The notes: generated by a model from the sequence alone, not told the origin. DNA of 64,000 nt from Flavobacterium sp. 20NA77.7 (GCF_031326205.1 NZ_CP133721.1:2232001-2296000); one strand, 5' to 3'; shown: positions 17,469-27,801, counted from the first letter of the stretch. Translations and numbers: made by a program.

Positions 17469-19744
17469 TACCTAACAATCATTATTTTTTTTACCGTTGT
17501 TTCTGCTCCATCTGCAGCGCTAACAAACACCATATACACACCAGATGCTACTTTGTATTTTCCAAAAGCAGTGGTATCCCATTCTACTGTTCCGCCTTGA
17601 GAAGTGGTTTCAAAAACTAAATTGCCTTCTATATCTGTAATTTTTACATTCACTTTGTCCATTAATCCCGCTATCTTTACGGTTCCTGTGTAATCTGGTC
17701 GAATGGGGTTTGGATATACATAAACTGCTTCTAAATTATCACTACCTTTGGTTGATGAGCCTAAAAATGAAACGGTTCCTTTATCTGTAGCAAAAAAAAC
17801 TTCCCCCGAAACTTCATCAATTTCAATATCTAATACATTGTTACTCGGTAAAGGCGAATTTTCTTTGGTAAATCGATGCAAGGTTGTTTTGCCATTTGCA
17901 CTTACATGAAAAACCCCTGCATCAGCAAGTGCAATCCATTTGTTATTTGAACCGTCGACATAAATGTCTTGTATCATTTGTTGGTAAAACAATTCCTGCG
18001 CTAAATCGCCTTCCTGAATGACAATGTTTGTTGCTGTTAATTCATTTTCTGAAATAAAACGGTCCACACTAGAAATGATTCGCAATCCTTTATAAGTGCC
18101 AATCCACAACTGTCCTTTTTTGTCGACAGCCACACAACGCACATCTTTATCAGGCAAACCATTATCTAAGCCTACAACAATAAACTTATTGTTATATTTT
18201 TCGTTAAAACCAATAACGCCATTCAAAAAAGTAGCTATCCATTTTGTGCCATTTTTATCAATATCAATATTCCCGTAGCGTTCGTTTGTAACATCAGAAA
18301 TAACATTTGTTAAATCATATGACTGCCAATTGTTTCCTGGTTTTAGCACCTTTAAAGCTTTATTAACATAGGCGTTTGCTAACCAAATATTCCCGTCTTT
18401 ATCTTGTTTTAGTCCATTAGGGCGAACAGATTTATACGTTGGGTCGGGAAGATAGGTTAAACTCTCCAAACCTGATGTTCCAGTGTTTAAATGGTTCAAC
18501 AGCGTTACGTCGGTTTTGTTTACAACTTTTAATAAGCCACTATGGTTAGAGCAAATGTATTTTTCTGTTTTATTTTTAGTGTTTTCTAAAATAGTTCCTA
18601 AAGAAACGGCATTAAATAATGCGCCCTTTGGAATACTACTCCATCCTGATTGAGGAGCAAAAACACTTATGCCTTCTTGTTTATAATCGGGTGCATACGT
18701 GCGGTCATAACTGCCGTGTGTAAGCCATAATTCGTCGGTTGTTTTTTTTATTTTAAACGAATAATCTTGAATAGGACCGTTTGGAGATAGTAAAGTAAAT
18801 TGATTCGTAGCAGGAATGGAAGATTCAAACAGCCCGTTTTTACTTGTGCCAATGTATAGTTTATTATTTAGAATTGCTGCGCCAGTGAAATAATCTGAAA
18901 TACCTGTTATTTGATACGTTATTGATTGTAAAGCTAAGGACGTATTGAAAACATGAATTTGATAATTGGCATGCGCCACTAAATATGTTGCGCTTGTTTT
19001 TAATTTTATTCCAACGGAACCAAAAGAAGCAAATGACTGAGGAATAGCACCCACAAACTTATATAACATATTGTTTGAGTTCATCCCAATCAGTTGATTA
19101 TTAAACGTAACTAAGCTTAGCCAATAGCCGCCATCAAAAACACTCCATTGCGAATAATCATATAGAAAAGGATTGGATAAGGCTGCTTTTTTGATTCCTT
19201 GTGTTCTCGTAACCGCATAAATTTGATTATTAAAAACGGTGGTTTGTAACACATCTAGTAGTTCGCCCGATGAACCAATGTAATAGGTTTCGTCTATTTC
19301 CAGATTCGTTAAATCAAAAACAGTGATTCCGTATTGAGTGCTTACATATATTTTACCATTGAATTCATAAAAGTCATTTATTCTTTTAGAATTAGGTGGC
19401 ACAGGAACTTCTAAAATAATATCGGGCTTATTTACTATAGTACCATCTGGTTTAATAATAATGATTTGGCCATTTTCATTTCCTATAAAAGTGTGCTTTG
19501 TAGATGTATGAAAAAGCGTAGTAATCTCATTAGGTTTTAAATCATTAATAGACGTATACGTCGTGAGATTATTTGTGTTCAAATCTTTACTAAAAACAGC
19601 ATTTTTTGTAGACGCAAAAATAGTTTGATTACCCGCACAAACATCAGTAATTTCATTAAACGAAAAATAACCCTTCCACAAGTTCTGTTGTGCCTGAACC
19701 TGTGTAATAAAAAGGATAAGTATTCCGAGGAATTTTTGCATCAT
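17468..19744 (-). CDS. porZ: Type IX secretion component PorZ
   Basis: This 758-residue secreted protein has a signal peptide (ending QVQAQ), two consecutive beta-propeller regions spanning about 30-660 (DKDGNIWLAN, KKGQLWIGTYKGL, DKNGTKWIAT) and a C-terminal type A sorting-like domain (VYVYPNPIRPDYTG to VKKIMIVR). In Porphyromonas, PorZ is a surface component of the T9SS attachment complex that helps link A-LPS to cargo, and its C-terminal domain is retained. Linkage to recO supports the call. It is probably a functional partner of the T9SS substrates elsewhere in this window. Confidence 0.9.
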   Translation of the reverse strand: MMQKFLGILILFITQVQAQQNLWKGYFSFNEITDVCAGNQTIFASTKNAVFSKDLNTNNLTTYTSINDLKPNEITTLFHTSTKHTFIGNENGQIIIIKPDGTIVNKPDIILEVPVPPNSKRINDFYEFNGKIYVSTQYGITVFDLTNLEIDETYYIGSSGELLDVLQTTVFNNQIYAVTRTQGIKKAALSNPFLYDYSQWSVFDGGYWLSLVTFNNQLIGMNSNNMLYKFVGAIPQSFASFGSVGIKLKTSATYLVAHANYQIHVFNTSLALQSITYQITGISDYFTGAAILNNKLYIGTSKNGLFESSIPATNQFTLLSPNGPIQDYSFKIKKTTDELWLTHGSYDRTYAPDYKQEGISVFAPQSGWSSIPKGALFNAVSLGTILENTKNKTEKYICSNHSGLLKVVNKTDVTLLNHLNTGTSGLESLTYLPDPTYKSVRPNGLKQDKDGNIWLANAYVNKALKVLKPGNNWQSYDLTNVISDVTNERYGNIDIDKNGTKWIATFLNGVIGFNEKYNNKFIVVGLDNGLPDKDVRCVAVDKKGQLWIGTYKGLRIISSVDRFISENELTATNIVIQEGDLAQELFYQQMIQDIYVDGSNNKWIALADAGVFHVSANGKTTLHRFTKENSPLPSNNVLDIEIDEVSGEVFFATDKGTVSFLGSSTKGSDNLEAVYVYPNPIRPDYTGTVKIAGLMDKVNVKITDIEGNLVFETTSQGGTVEWDTTAFGKYKVASGVYMVFVSAADGAETTVKKIMIVR

Positions 19745-19824
19745 ACCTATACGTTGTAGCTTGAGAAATTCTTTTCAACAATACTACTCAAAAACGAGCA
19801 CATTCGCAAATTATTGCGATAGAA

Positions 19825-21588
19825 TTAATTTTTATGTCTTAATGCCGAAAGCACTTTTTGAGCGGTTTGAAAGTCTTCTTGAACAGCTACATTCAAAAAC
19901 GGCGCATATTTTACTTGTTCACACGTATGCAACAATCGAAGTGTATTTTCGATAATTTCTTCTGAATAATTAGCTTCTCGCAATCCTTTTTCAATACTTG
20001 TTTTATCCGTAAAACCGCCTTCAAAATTTATTTTTTGTGATAAAGTTGCAAGAAGTATGCGTTCCATTTTTTGATACATTTTTTCTTTATCAAAAGTGTC
20101 CTGCTCATCAAGTATTTCCATTTGATAACTTGGCGTTTCGACTTTTATTTCTTCTTTAATTACAAACTCGTTAGTTGAGTCATAAACTTGATTTTTTATG
20201 TTGTTTTTCTTTTTTAAATACCAAAAAATTACACTTGATGCGAGTAAAAAGAGTGCTACACCAACAAGGTATTTGATTCCGCTGCCAGGCGCACTTTGTG
20301 GTTCTGAAAAATCTTTAACAACGCTATTTTTTTTGTTGGCATTTGAATGATTAATAGGTGTGTTTTTGCCTTGCTGAATTATCATTTTTAACGGCTGGGC
20401 AGTAATGGTTTCGTATTTTTTTGTTTGACTATTAAAAAATGTGAAAGTTTGTTCTGGAAAACGCAACTCCCCTTTTTTAGTAGGTATAAGTGTATAACTA
20501 TCTGTTATTTTACCCGTCATTCCATATACATTATCTTTGATTTCTTCGGTGTGCTTTGGTTCAAAAACCTCAACGTTTTGGGGAAATATAGGTTTTGGAA
20601 GGTCAAATAATTTCAAGTTTCCTGAACCCGAAACGATAAATTTCATTTCAAAAGATTCGCCTGTTTTGCCTGCATTTTTATCTACTACTACTGTAAAATC
20701 AAAGTCTCCTACAGCGCCTGTGAAATTTTTTGGTTTTCCGTTTTCTGGAAGGGGTTTTACATTAATTTTTAACGCATTAGACACAACTATTTTTCGAGTA
20801 GTATCGAAAACTGGGTCGTCAAAAAAATCTAATTCTCCAGTTGGATACGCAATATTAAGATCTAATGTGATAGGATTAATTGTGAGCAAACCCGTTTTCT
20901 GAGGATAAAGTAAAGCCGTTCTGAACGCTTTGGTGTAATAGGTTCGACAGTTTACATAGACCTCTTGCCAATCGTCGTAATTGACATTATCTGTTTGACT
21001 CCAAAAGTTATTGTATTTTGGATAATTTATTTTATTTTCTTGTTCAATTCTAAATTTTGGGTGCAAATAAATCCGATACGTTACCTCAACGGGCTCATTG
21101 ATAAAAACTTCTTTTTTTGTTAGTTCTGCTTCAATAAAAATAGCTTGATTTTTTGAAGGTATTGTTTTGTTGGCATTTATTTGATAGGTGTTCCCTGAAG
21201 CATTTGCGGTTGATTCTTTTCGTTTTTGATTGTTTACTACAAGCTGAATGGGTTTTGAAAAATAGGCTTTGCCTTTATACACAATTGAAGCGGCCTGAAT
21301 TGTATATACACCTGCTTTAGTGGCCTGAAGGGCATACGAATATTGCTGTGAAGCAGAATAAGCACCATTTACAATGTTTTCTGAAGCACTAACAAACGGT
21401 CCAGCCACTTCAAAATTTCCAAAACGTGGCGGTTCAAAATTTTGACCATTGTTGTTAAATACAAAATCTAATTGAATGGTTTCGCCCACCATTATATTCG
21501 TTTTACTTACACGTGCCTCTAATTTCACTTGAGCAAAAGTGAAATACGTAACTAAAAAAAGAAATGCTGTTAAAATATTCTTTTTCAT
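19825..21588 (-). CDS. batD: BatD-type oxygen tolerance protein
   Basis: This protein has 587 residues from Met at 21588 (MKKNILTAFLFLVTYFTFAQ). An in-frame Met at 21630 would put 14 residues before the signal peptide and is less likely. The periplasmic region consists of tandem Ig-like oxygen-tolerance domains (VGETIQLDFVFNNNG; INEPVEVTYRIYLHP), followed by one transmembrane helix near 445-465 and a cytoplasmic tail. Bat proteins were named from aerotolerance in Bacteroides and are thought to act at the envelope with VWA proteins and MoxR. It is the last gene of the moxR-bat operon. Confidence 0.9.
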   Translation of the reverse strand: MKKNILTAFLFLVTYFTFAQVKLEARVSKTNIMVGETIQLDFVFNNNGQNFEPPRFGNFEVAGPFVSASENIVNGAYSASQQYSYALQATKAGVYTIQAASIVYKGKAYFSKPIQLVVNNQKRKESTANASGNTYQINANKTIPSKNQAIFIEAELTKKEVFINEPVEVTYRIYLHPKFRIEQENKINYPKYNNFWSQTDNVNYDDWQEVYVNCRTYYTKAFRTALLYPQKTGLLTINPITLDLNIAYPTGELDFFDDPVFDTTRKIVVSNALKINVKPLPENGKPKNFTGAVGDFDFTVVVDKNAGKTGESFEMKFIVSGSGNLKLFDLPKPIFPQNVEVFEPKHTEEIKDNVYGMTGKITDSYTLIPTKKGELRFPEQTFTFFNSQTKKYETITAQPLKMIIQQGKNTPINHSNANKKNSVVKDFSEPQSAPGSGIKYLVGVALFLLASSVIFWYLKKKNNIKNQVYDSTNEFVIKEEIKVETPSYQMEILDEQDTFDKEKMYQKMERILLATLSQKINFEGGFTDKTSIEKGLREANYSEEIIENTLRLLHTCEQVKYAPFLNVAVQEDFQTAQKVLSALRHKN

Positions 21589-21639
21589 TTGTAACGAATT
21601 ATTTTTAAAGGTCATTTGTTTTAATTTCATTGTATGTGT

Positions 21640-22287
21640 TTACCAATCCTTTTCTGTTTCAAGAGTTTGTGTTTTTCCGCGTTGTGCATTGGCTTTTTCT
21701 TGCACTCTTTTTTCTTCTTTACCTATGGCATTTAAAATATTTTCCATACGCTGTTTGTTGGTTCCTTTTGGCTTAGATTGAGATTGATTATTTTTGTTTT
21801 TTTGAGAATTTTTATTCTTGTCTTTATTGTTTTTTGGTTGTTTTTTATCCTTATTCTTCGGTTTATTTTTTGGAGGCGGATTTTGTTTCAATTTTCGTTG
21901 AGCAACTGCTAAATTATAGCGTGTTTCTTCGTCTTTTGGGTTGTTTTTTAAGGCGTTTTTATAACTTTCAACGGCTTTGTCATATTTTTTTTCTCGCATA
22001 TACACATTTCCTAAATTATGATAGACTTTGTGTTTTTCAGCTTTCGTTTTAGCAGTTGAAAGTGCTAGTTTATAATTTTGTTTTGCTTCGTTATATTGCT
22101 TTGATTTATAAATGGTGTTTCCTAAATTGTATGTTGCTTGATTTTGTTGTTTTTTGGAATTATTCTTTACTTCTCTTAATTGCACTTCCTTTTGTTTTAA
22201 CGCAAGGTTTTTTTGATTTACTTCTTGCTGTGAAAAAACAACCGAAATAAATAAAAGCAAGCTTATTTGTAGTAGTATTTTATTCAT
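21640..22287 (-). CDS. TPR protein of the Bat operon (BatC/BatE-like)
   Basis: Starting at Met 22287 (MNKILLQISLLLFISVVFSQ) the protein has 215 residues and a signal peptide. An upstream Met at 22347 lies inside batB and adds a poor leader. Two or three TPR units lie at about 45-125 (ATYNLGNTIYKSKQYNEA; KVYHNLGNVYMREKKYDKA; DEETRYNLAVAQRKL). A low-complexity tail rich in K, N and Q follows, then a short basic end. The start overlaps the end of batB by 8 bp. TPR proteins at this position are usually named BatC or BatE; they probably scaffold the Bat complex. Confidence 0.85.
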   Translation of the reverse strand: MNKILLQISLLLFISVVFSQQEVNQKNLALKQKEVQLREVKNNSKKQQNQATYNLGNTIYKSKQYNEAKQNYKLALSTAKTKAEKHKVYHNLGNVYMREKKYDKAVESYKNALKNNPKDEETRYNLAVAQRKLKQNPPPKNKPKNKDKKQPKNNKDKNKNSQKNKNNQSQSKPKGTNKQRMENILNAIGKEEKRVQEKANAQRGKTQTLETEKDW

Positions 22288-23314
22288 TTTTCTCTCTTTT
22301 AATTCTTTGTGCAAAAGAAAATAGGTTATTTTCAATAAAAAATACATCTAGTAAGAACAGCACTAAAGCCACACCTAAAAACCATTGAAATTGCGATTTT
22401 TGTTGGGCAATTTGTTGCGATTTAACCGTTGCTTTTTTCATAGATTGGATTTCTTTTTTAACAAGCGCGACAACCTCATCTGTTTGGTTGGCATAAATGT
22501 AACTCCCAGATGCATTTTTTGCTATATTCTCTAAAACAGTTTCTTGAAGTTTGGTAACAACTTCTCTTCCTTCTTTATCTTTTTTAACTTGAGGTTCGCC
22601 GTATTCATCAATAAAATAAATAGGGCCTCCTTGAGGTGTTCCTATTCCAATAGTAAGTACTTTAACTTCTTTATCTTTAGCATAAATAGCTGCTTTTTCA
22701 GCCGCTTCTTCGTGGTCTTCTCCGTCTGAAAGTAAAATGAGTACTTTTCCCGCATTAGGATTGTCAAAAAAGTCAACTCCTGTTTTTAGTGCTGTATTAA
22801 TAGCGGTTCCTTGAGAAGAAATTAAATCTGTATTTATCGTTTGTAGATACATTTTAGCCAATGCATAGTCTGTTGTCATTGGTAAAACAGGATAAGCATT
22901 ACCTGCATAAGCAACCATACCCATTCGCTCCGCATTTAACTGGTTCACTAATTGTGAAATAATTTGTTTGGCACGTTCTAAACGATTTGGAGAAACGTCT
23001 TTACAAAGCATGCTTTTTGAAACATCTAAGGCAAAAACAACCTCAACTCCTTGCGCAGTAACGCTATTTTTTTCAGTACCAAATTTAGGATTAACTAGTG
23101 CTAAAACGCTGAAAAAAAGAATCGTTAAAAAAAGAATAAATCTAAATTGTTCGTGATTTACGGTGCTAAATTTTACAATTTTTTGTAAAGCAATCGGATT
23201 TCCGAACTCCAACTGTTTTTTTCTTTGCCAGTTTAAATAATAATGCCTTACTACTACGAATAAAGGAATAAGTAGCAACAAAAGAAAATATAGGTGTTTT
23301 TCTATCGTAAACAT
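22280..23314 (-). CDS. batB: VWA-domain membrane protein BatB
   Basis: This 344-residue inner-membrane protein has N-terminal hydrophobic helices at about 8-22 and 57-74, a von Willebrand factor A domain at about 90-285 with an intact metal-ion site (DVSKS at 97-101, then LLSDGEDHEE), and a C-terminal transmembrane helix at about 310-328. Its ATG overlaps the batA stop (TAATG) and its end overlaps the TPR gene, which indicates tight translational coupling. BatA and BatB are paralogues and probably form a complex in the membrane. Confidence 0.9.
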   Translation of the reverse strand: MFTIEKHLYFLLLLLIPLFVVVRHYYLNWQRKKQLEFGNPIALQKIVKFSTVNHEQFRFILFLTILFFSVLALVNPKFGTEKNSVTAQGVEVVFALDVSKSMLCKDVSPNRLERAKQIISQLVNQLNAERMGMVAYAGNAYPVLPMTTDYALAKMYLQTINTDLISSQGTAINTALKTGVDFFDNPNAGKVLILLSDGEDHEEAAEKAAIYAKDKEVKVLTIGIGTPQGGPIYFIDEYGEPQVKKDKEGREVVTKLQETVLENIAKNASGSYIYANQTDEVVALVKKEIQSMKKATVKSQQIAQQKSQFQWFLGVALVLFLLDVFFIENNLFSFAQRIKREKNE

Positions 23315-24318
23315 TAAATAAAACTTTTATAAATTAATTTTTTTAGGGCAAATTCAACAGCTAAACAAGCTATTGCTAGTAGTAACCAAAAACGAAATTC
23401 TTCTTGAAATTTTAAGTGTTTTTGCTCTCTAATTATTGTTTTTTCTAATTGATCTATTTCATTATATATAGCCGCTAATTTTTCATTTGATGTCGCTCTA
23501 AAATATTTTCCTTTCGTCGTTGACGCAATTTGTTGCATCAATGCTTCATCAATTTCAACCTGCTGTTTTTGATACAATATATTTCCGTTAGCGTCTGTAG
23601 TATAAGGCACATTTGCTATTCCGTTTGTGCCCACACCTATTGTATATACCTTTATTCCATACGCTGTAGCAATTTCAGCAGCAGAAATTGGATCTAGACT
23701 GCCTTTATTATTTACCCCGTCTGTAAGCAATATAATAATTTTTGTTTTTGACTTACTTGTTTTTAGTCTGTTTATAGCTGTAGCTAAACCAATGCCTATT
23801 GCCGTACCATCTTCTAAAACATATCCATTGTATTGAACGTCTGCTAAAGAAGTGAGCACCATTTGATGATCTGAAGTAACTGGTGTTCTGGTATAACTTT
23901 CGCCTGCATATACCACTAAACCAATACGGTCATTTGTCCTGTTTTTTATAAAATCTGCTGCTACTTTTTTGACTGCTTCTAATCGGTTTGGTTTTAGATC
24001 CGTTGCCAACATTGAACCTGACACATCGGTGGCAATTACAATATCAATTCCGTTTTTATAACTTGTGAAGTTAGATTTTTCAGTACTAATGGGTCTTGCA
24101 AGAGCCAACACCATACCTACAAAAGCTACTACGCGTAACACCCATAAATAAGGTCTAGTACGTGTACGCCACGTTTTTGTTTGTTCATCAGTAGCTATCT
24201 GACTTACTTTTAAAGTAGGTTGAGCGTGTGGTGCTACTTTCACATACCAAAAAATAAAAAAAGGGACCAGAATGAGTAATCCTAGTAATTCTGGATGTAA
24301 AAACGAGTTACTCTTCAT
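23314..24318 (-). CDS. batA: VWA-domain membrane protein BatA
   Basis: This 334-residue paralogue of BatB has N-terminal transmembrane helices at about 10-26 and 58-75, and a VWA domain with the metal-ion site DVSGS at 98-102 and a LLTDGVNNKG segment. A final hydrophobic helix (FWLLLAIACLAVEFAL) is near the C-terminus. The start overlaps the preceding 534-residue gene by 11 bp, and the stop overlaps the batB start. Confidence 0.92.
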   Translation of the reverse strand: MKSNSFLHPELLGLLILVPFFIFWYVKVAPHAQPTLKVSQIATDEQTKTWRTRTRPYLWVLRVVAFVGMVLALARPISTEKSNFTSYKNGIDIVIATDVSGSMLATDLKPNRLEAVKKVAADFIKNRTNDRIGLVVYAGESYTRTPVTSDHQMVLTSLADVQYNGYVLEDGTAIGIGLATAINRLKTSKSKTKIIILLTDGVNNKGSLDPISAAEIATAYGIKVYTIGVGTNGIANVPYTTDANGNILYQKQQVEIDEALMQQIASTTKGKYFRATSNEKLAAIYNEIDQLEKTIIREQKHLKFQEEFRFWLLLAIACLAVEFALKKLIYKSFI

Positions 24319-25912
24319 CTTCGTCTAGAATGAGTTGGATACTGTTTTTTATTTTTTCAATAAAATTAGTTTTCTCTTTATCGGTTGTTCTACAAAAAAT
24401 CCGAACGGTTTTTAAACTGGTTTCATCATGTAAAACTAAAATTATACCTGTAATTTTTTCAATTTCTCCATTAGTTAAAAACTCAAAATTTGACACTAAT
24501 TCGTCCCCTTCAACACCATTTTGATTTTTAAATTTTTTGGCATCTACTTTTAATTTTTTTACACCTTGTTGAAGCAAAAGGGCTTGCTCATAATCAATAA
24601 TTCCTACTAACTCAAATTTAGTAGTATCTTTAAACGCTTTCGTTTCAACAGAAATAGCAATATTATCTTTTAAACTATTCCACTTAAAAGTAGCTGTTGA
24701 TTTTATACTAGGAGCAATGCTATCTGAGGCGTTTCGTTCTAAGGCTTTTGGCGTGGTGATTTGTATCGCAGGATAACCATATTCAGACGTTACCCAATCT
24801 TTGGCTAAATAATAATGTGAATCTTTGCCATTTTGGTATTGTAATAAGGCATCGTAAATGTTTTGATAGCCTAAATAGACTGTACCCGCAATTGCTGTTA
24901 ATAAAAAACTAAGCACTACCGCAAATTGACGGTAATTTTTATTTTTAAATTGTCTTTTTTGTTCCGCTTCTAATGCTCTAGCTACACGTATTTCTTCGTT
25001 AGATTGTGGCAATTTATCATGAAATTCTTGAATACAAGTAAAAATTGTTTTTTGATCTTGAAGGAGAATTGTCTCATTTAATTTAGACTTAGCAAATTTT
25101 ACTAAATCGGCATGTCGAAACACCTGTTCAAGGGATTGTAACGTAGTTTGGGAAATTTCTAATTTTTGTTCTTTTGTTTTTTGGTTAACCCGAATCAAAA
25201 ATTCATCTGTCGTACTCTCTAGAGCGGGAATTTCTATTGTTACTTCAAAATACGATTTTATTAATTCTGTCGCTTTAGAATAAAATAGTTTAGGTTGTGT
25301 TTTTAAAGACTCTAACGATGAAAATTGTGTGGAAAAAAGCGTAAACGGCGGTGTATATTTCTCTCTTTTTAAATCATATTTAGCATGTATTCGTTTCATT
25401 AACCAATAAACGATTACCGGAACAATACCAAGAAATAAAAAGACTAAAATCACTTGCCAAAAAACTAATGGTTGAGCCTCATTTAAAGTTGTATTAAAGT
25501 TAATTGATTCATCTTGTTTAATGTCATATAAGGGTTGTTTAAGCGTATCAACTTCAACATCTTTTACTTCTATTGTTTGCTTTTGGGTGTTGATTTTTTG
25601 CTTATTGTACGCTATTTCAACCGAAGGAATGGTATAAGTGCCCGAATTAAATTGCGTGATGGTATATTTTTTTACTAATTGGTCAATGTTTTTTTGTCGA
25701 ATCGTTTTAACAGGATGGTTTGTAACTACTTCCCATTTACCTATTGAATCTAGTTCAGGAAAAACAACTTGGTCTGTTTTTTTTGCATTAAGATGAAGTG
25801 TTAACGTAACTTGATCGCCAATTTTTATTGTTTTTTTATCAACAGAAGTCGTTACTGTTTGTGCAACAGAGGAGTAAAAACCAAACAATAACAGTACAAT
25901 ATACCTTTTCAT
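24308..25912 (-). CDS. BatD-like/DUF4381-like membrane protein of the Bat operon
   Basis: This 534-residue protein has a signal peptide (MKRYIVLLLFGFYSSVAQ), an Ig-like periplasmic domain at about 20-115 that resembles the start of BatD (KTIKIGDQVTLTLHL), and a transmembrane helix at about 150-170. The adjoining cytoplasmic helical segment resembles DUF4381 (FYSKATELIKSYFE). A second membrane helix lies near 330-350 and a soluble C-terminal region follows. It sits between DUF58 and batA, where DUF4381 genes occur in related operons. The assignment to BatD or DUF4381 is by resemblance and position only. Its ends overlap both neighbours. Confidence 0.75.
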   Translation of the reverse strand: MKRYIVLLLFGFYSSVAQTVTTSVDKKTIKIGDQVTLTLHLNAKKTDQVVFPELDSIGKWEVVTNHPVKTIRQKNIDQLVKKYTITQFNSGTYTIPSVEIAYNKQKINTQKQTIEVKDVEVDTLKQPLYDIKQDESINFNTTLNEAQPLVFWQVILVFLFLGIVPVIVYWLMKRIHAKYDLKREKYTPPFTLFSTQFSSLESLKTQPKLFYSKATELIKSYFEVTIEIPALESTTDEFLIRVNQKTKEQKLEISQTTLQSLEQVFRHADLVKFAKSKLNETILLQDQKTIFTCIQEFHDKLPQSNEEIRVARALEAEQKRQFKNKNYRQFAVVLSFLLTAIAGTVYLGYQNIYDALLQYQNGKDSHYYLAKDWVTSEYGYPAIQITTPKALERNASDSIAPSIKSTATFKWNSLKDNIAISVETKAFKDTTKFELVGIIDYEQALLLQQGVKKLKVDAKKFKNQNGVEGDELVSNFEFLTNGEIEKITGIILVLHDETSLKTVRIFCRTTDKEKTNFIEKIKNSIQLILDEDEE

Positions 25913-26778
25913 TAACTTCTCGATTTAAAATACGTTAATAATTTAGAAACATAGCTTTCTTCGGTATGTGTATTAACTAAACCTGCCCCACATTTAGAAA
26001 AAGCGGAAAAACAATAGGCTTCTTGTGTTTTAAATTCATTTTCATAAGCATGGCGAACTTCTGGAGACTGTGTGTCTAGCCAAATATGGGCATTTGTTTC
26101 AGCGTCTACAACAGAAATTAAACCTAAGTTAGGGAGATGTTGTTCTCTTTTATCATACACTCTAATTCCAGTTACATCATGTTTTTTAGCTGCGATTTGA
26201 AGTGATTTTTGGTAATTTGAATCCCTGAAATCAGAAATTAAAAATAGTATGGCTTTCTTTTTCATGACTTGAGACACAAATTCTAAAGCTAAATGAATAG
26301 CTGTTTTGTTACTTTTAGGTTGCCATTCTACTAATTCTCTAATAATTCGCAATACATGCGTTTTTCCTTTTTTTGGTGGAATAAATAATTCTACTTGATC
26401 GGAAAAAAGCACTAACCCAATTTTATCATTGTTTTGTGTAGCTGAAAAAGCTAATGTAGCTGCGATTTCAGCAATAATTTCATTTTTATTTTGTAACGAA
26501 GAACCAAATGATTGTGACGCACTACAGTCGACCATTAAAAGAAGTGTTAATTCTCTTTCTTCTTCAAATACTTTTATATATGTATCATTATTTCGTGCGG
26601 TAACATTCCAATCAATAGCACGAAAATCATCTCCATATTGGTAGGGTCTCACTTCTGAAAACGTTACTCCCCTGCCCTTAAAAGACGAATGATATTGACC
26701 CGAAAAAAGATGATTGCTCAATCTTCGGGTTTTAATTTCTATCTTCTTTACTTTTTTTAGCAGTTCTTTAGTTTCCAT
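25912..26778 (-). CDS. DUF58 domain protein of the MoxR/Bat operon
   Basis: This 288-residue cytoplasmic protein has the DUF58 signature YQYGDDFRAIDWNVTAR at about 46-62 and a VWA-like core (LLMVDCSASQSFGSS; IGLVLFSDQVELFIPP; FLISDFRDS). DUF58 proteins accompany MoxR ATPases and VWA proteins and probably act with them in chaperone-like assembly. The stop overlaps the next gene's start (TAATG) and the gene follows moxR by 18 bp. Confidence 0.92.
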   Translation of the reverse strand: METKELLKKVKKIEIKTRRLSNHLFSGQYHSSFKGRGVTFSEVRPYQYGDDFRAIDWNVTARNNDTYIKVFEEERELTLLLMVDCSASQSFGSSLQNKNEIIAEIAATLAFSATQNNDKIGLVLFSDQVELFIPPKKGKTHVLRIIRELVEWQPKSNKTAIHLALEFVSQVMKKKAILFLISDFRDSNYQKSLQIAAKKHDVTGIRVYDKREQHLPNLGLISVVDAETNAHIWLDTQSPEVRHAYENEFKTQEAYCFSAFSKCGAGLVNTHTEESYVSKLLTYFKSRS

Positions 26779-26796
26779 TTTAGTTTAATTCGCCGT

Positions 26797-27801
26797 TTAT
26801 GGGACTTGAACTTGATTTATTATTTTTGAAATGATAGCTTCAGTAGTAATGTTTTCAGCTTCGGCTTCATAAGTTATGCCTATTCTGTGGCGCAAGACAT
26901 CATGTACTACCGCGCGCACGTCTTCCGGAATAACATACCCTCTTCGTTTAATAAAAGCATAGCATTTTGCGGCTAAAGCTAAATTAATACTTCCTCTAGG
27001 AGAAGCTCCATATTGAATAAACGGTTTAAGATTTTCTAATCTGTATTTTTCTGGGAAACGTGTAGCAAAAACAAGATTTAGAATATAGTTCTCAATTTTT
27101 TCGTCCATATATACTTCTTTAACCAATGCCTGCGCACGAAGAATTTGATCTACACTTACTACCGGATTTATAGAGGGTAATCCGCCTTGTAAACTCATTC
27201 TAATAATAGCCTGTTCTTCTTCCATTTTTGGGTAATCCACAATTGTTTTTAACATGAAACGATCCATTTGTGCTTCAGGTAACGGATACGTTCCCTCTTG
27301 TTCCACAGGGTTTTGAGTGGCTAATACCAAAAAAGGCGCATCAAGCTTATAGGAAACATCTCCTATTGTGACTTGTTTTTCTTGCATGGCTTCTAACAAT
27401 GCCGATTGTACTTTAGCGGGAGCTCTATTGATTTCGTCTGCCAAAACAAAATTGGCAAATACAGGTCCTTTTTTAACTGTAAATGCATTTTCTTTTAAAT
27501 TATACACCATGGTTCCTACTACATCTGCTGGTAATAAATCAGGGGTAAACTGTATACGACTAAACGAACCTTGGACCGCTTTTGACAAAGTATTTATTGC
27601 CAATGTTTTGGCTAATCCAGGCATTCCTTCTAACAAAATATGACCTTGTCCTAAAAGCCCTATCAACAAGCGTTCTATCATGTGTTTTTGACCTACAATA
27701 GTTTTGTTCATTTCAAAAGTCAATACTTCAATAAATGCGCTTTCTTGCTGTATTTTTTCATTAAGTGACGCCACGTCAATTGTTCCTGTTTGCTGTTCCA
27801 T
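26797..27801 (-). CDS. MoxR family AAA ATPase
   Basis: This 334-residue cytoplasmic ATPase has Walker A GMPGLAKT at 59-66, Walker B with ADEINRAP from 121, sensor 1 (LATQNPVEQEGTYPLPEAQ) and a C-terminal lid. MoxR proteins act as chaperones or metal-insertion helpers for VWA partners. It is the first gene of the seven-gene bat operon (moxR, DUF58, BatD/DUF4381-like, batA, batB, TPR, batD), all on the minus strand with small gaps or overlaps. Confidence 0.95.
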   Translation of the reverse strand: MEQQTGTIDVASLNEKIQQESAFIEVLTFEMNKTIVGQKHMIERLLIGLLGQGHILLEGMPGLAKTLAINTLSKAVQGSFSRIQFTPDLLPADVVGTMVYNLKENAFTVKKGPVFANFVLADEINRAPAKVQSALLEAMQEKQVTIGDVSYKLDAPFLVLATQNPVEQEGTYPLPEAQMDRFMLKTIVDYPKMEEEQAIIRMSLQGGLPSINPVVSVDQILRAQALVKEVYMDEKIENYILNLVFATRFPEKYRLENLKPFIQYGASPRGSINLALAAKCYAFIKRRGYVIPEDVRAVVHDVLRHRIGITYEAEAENITTEAIISKIINQVQVP

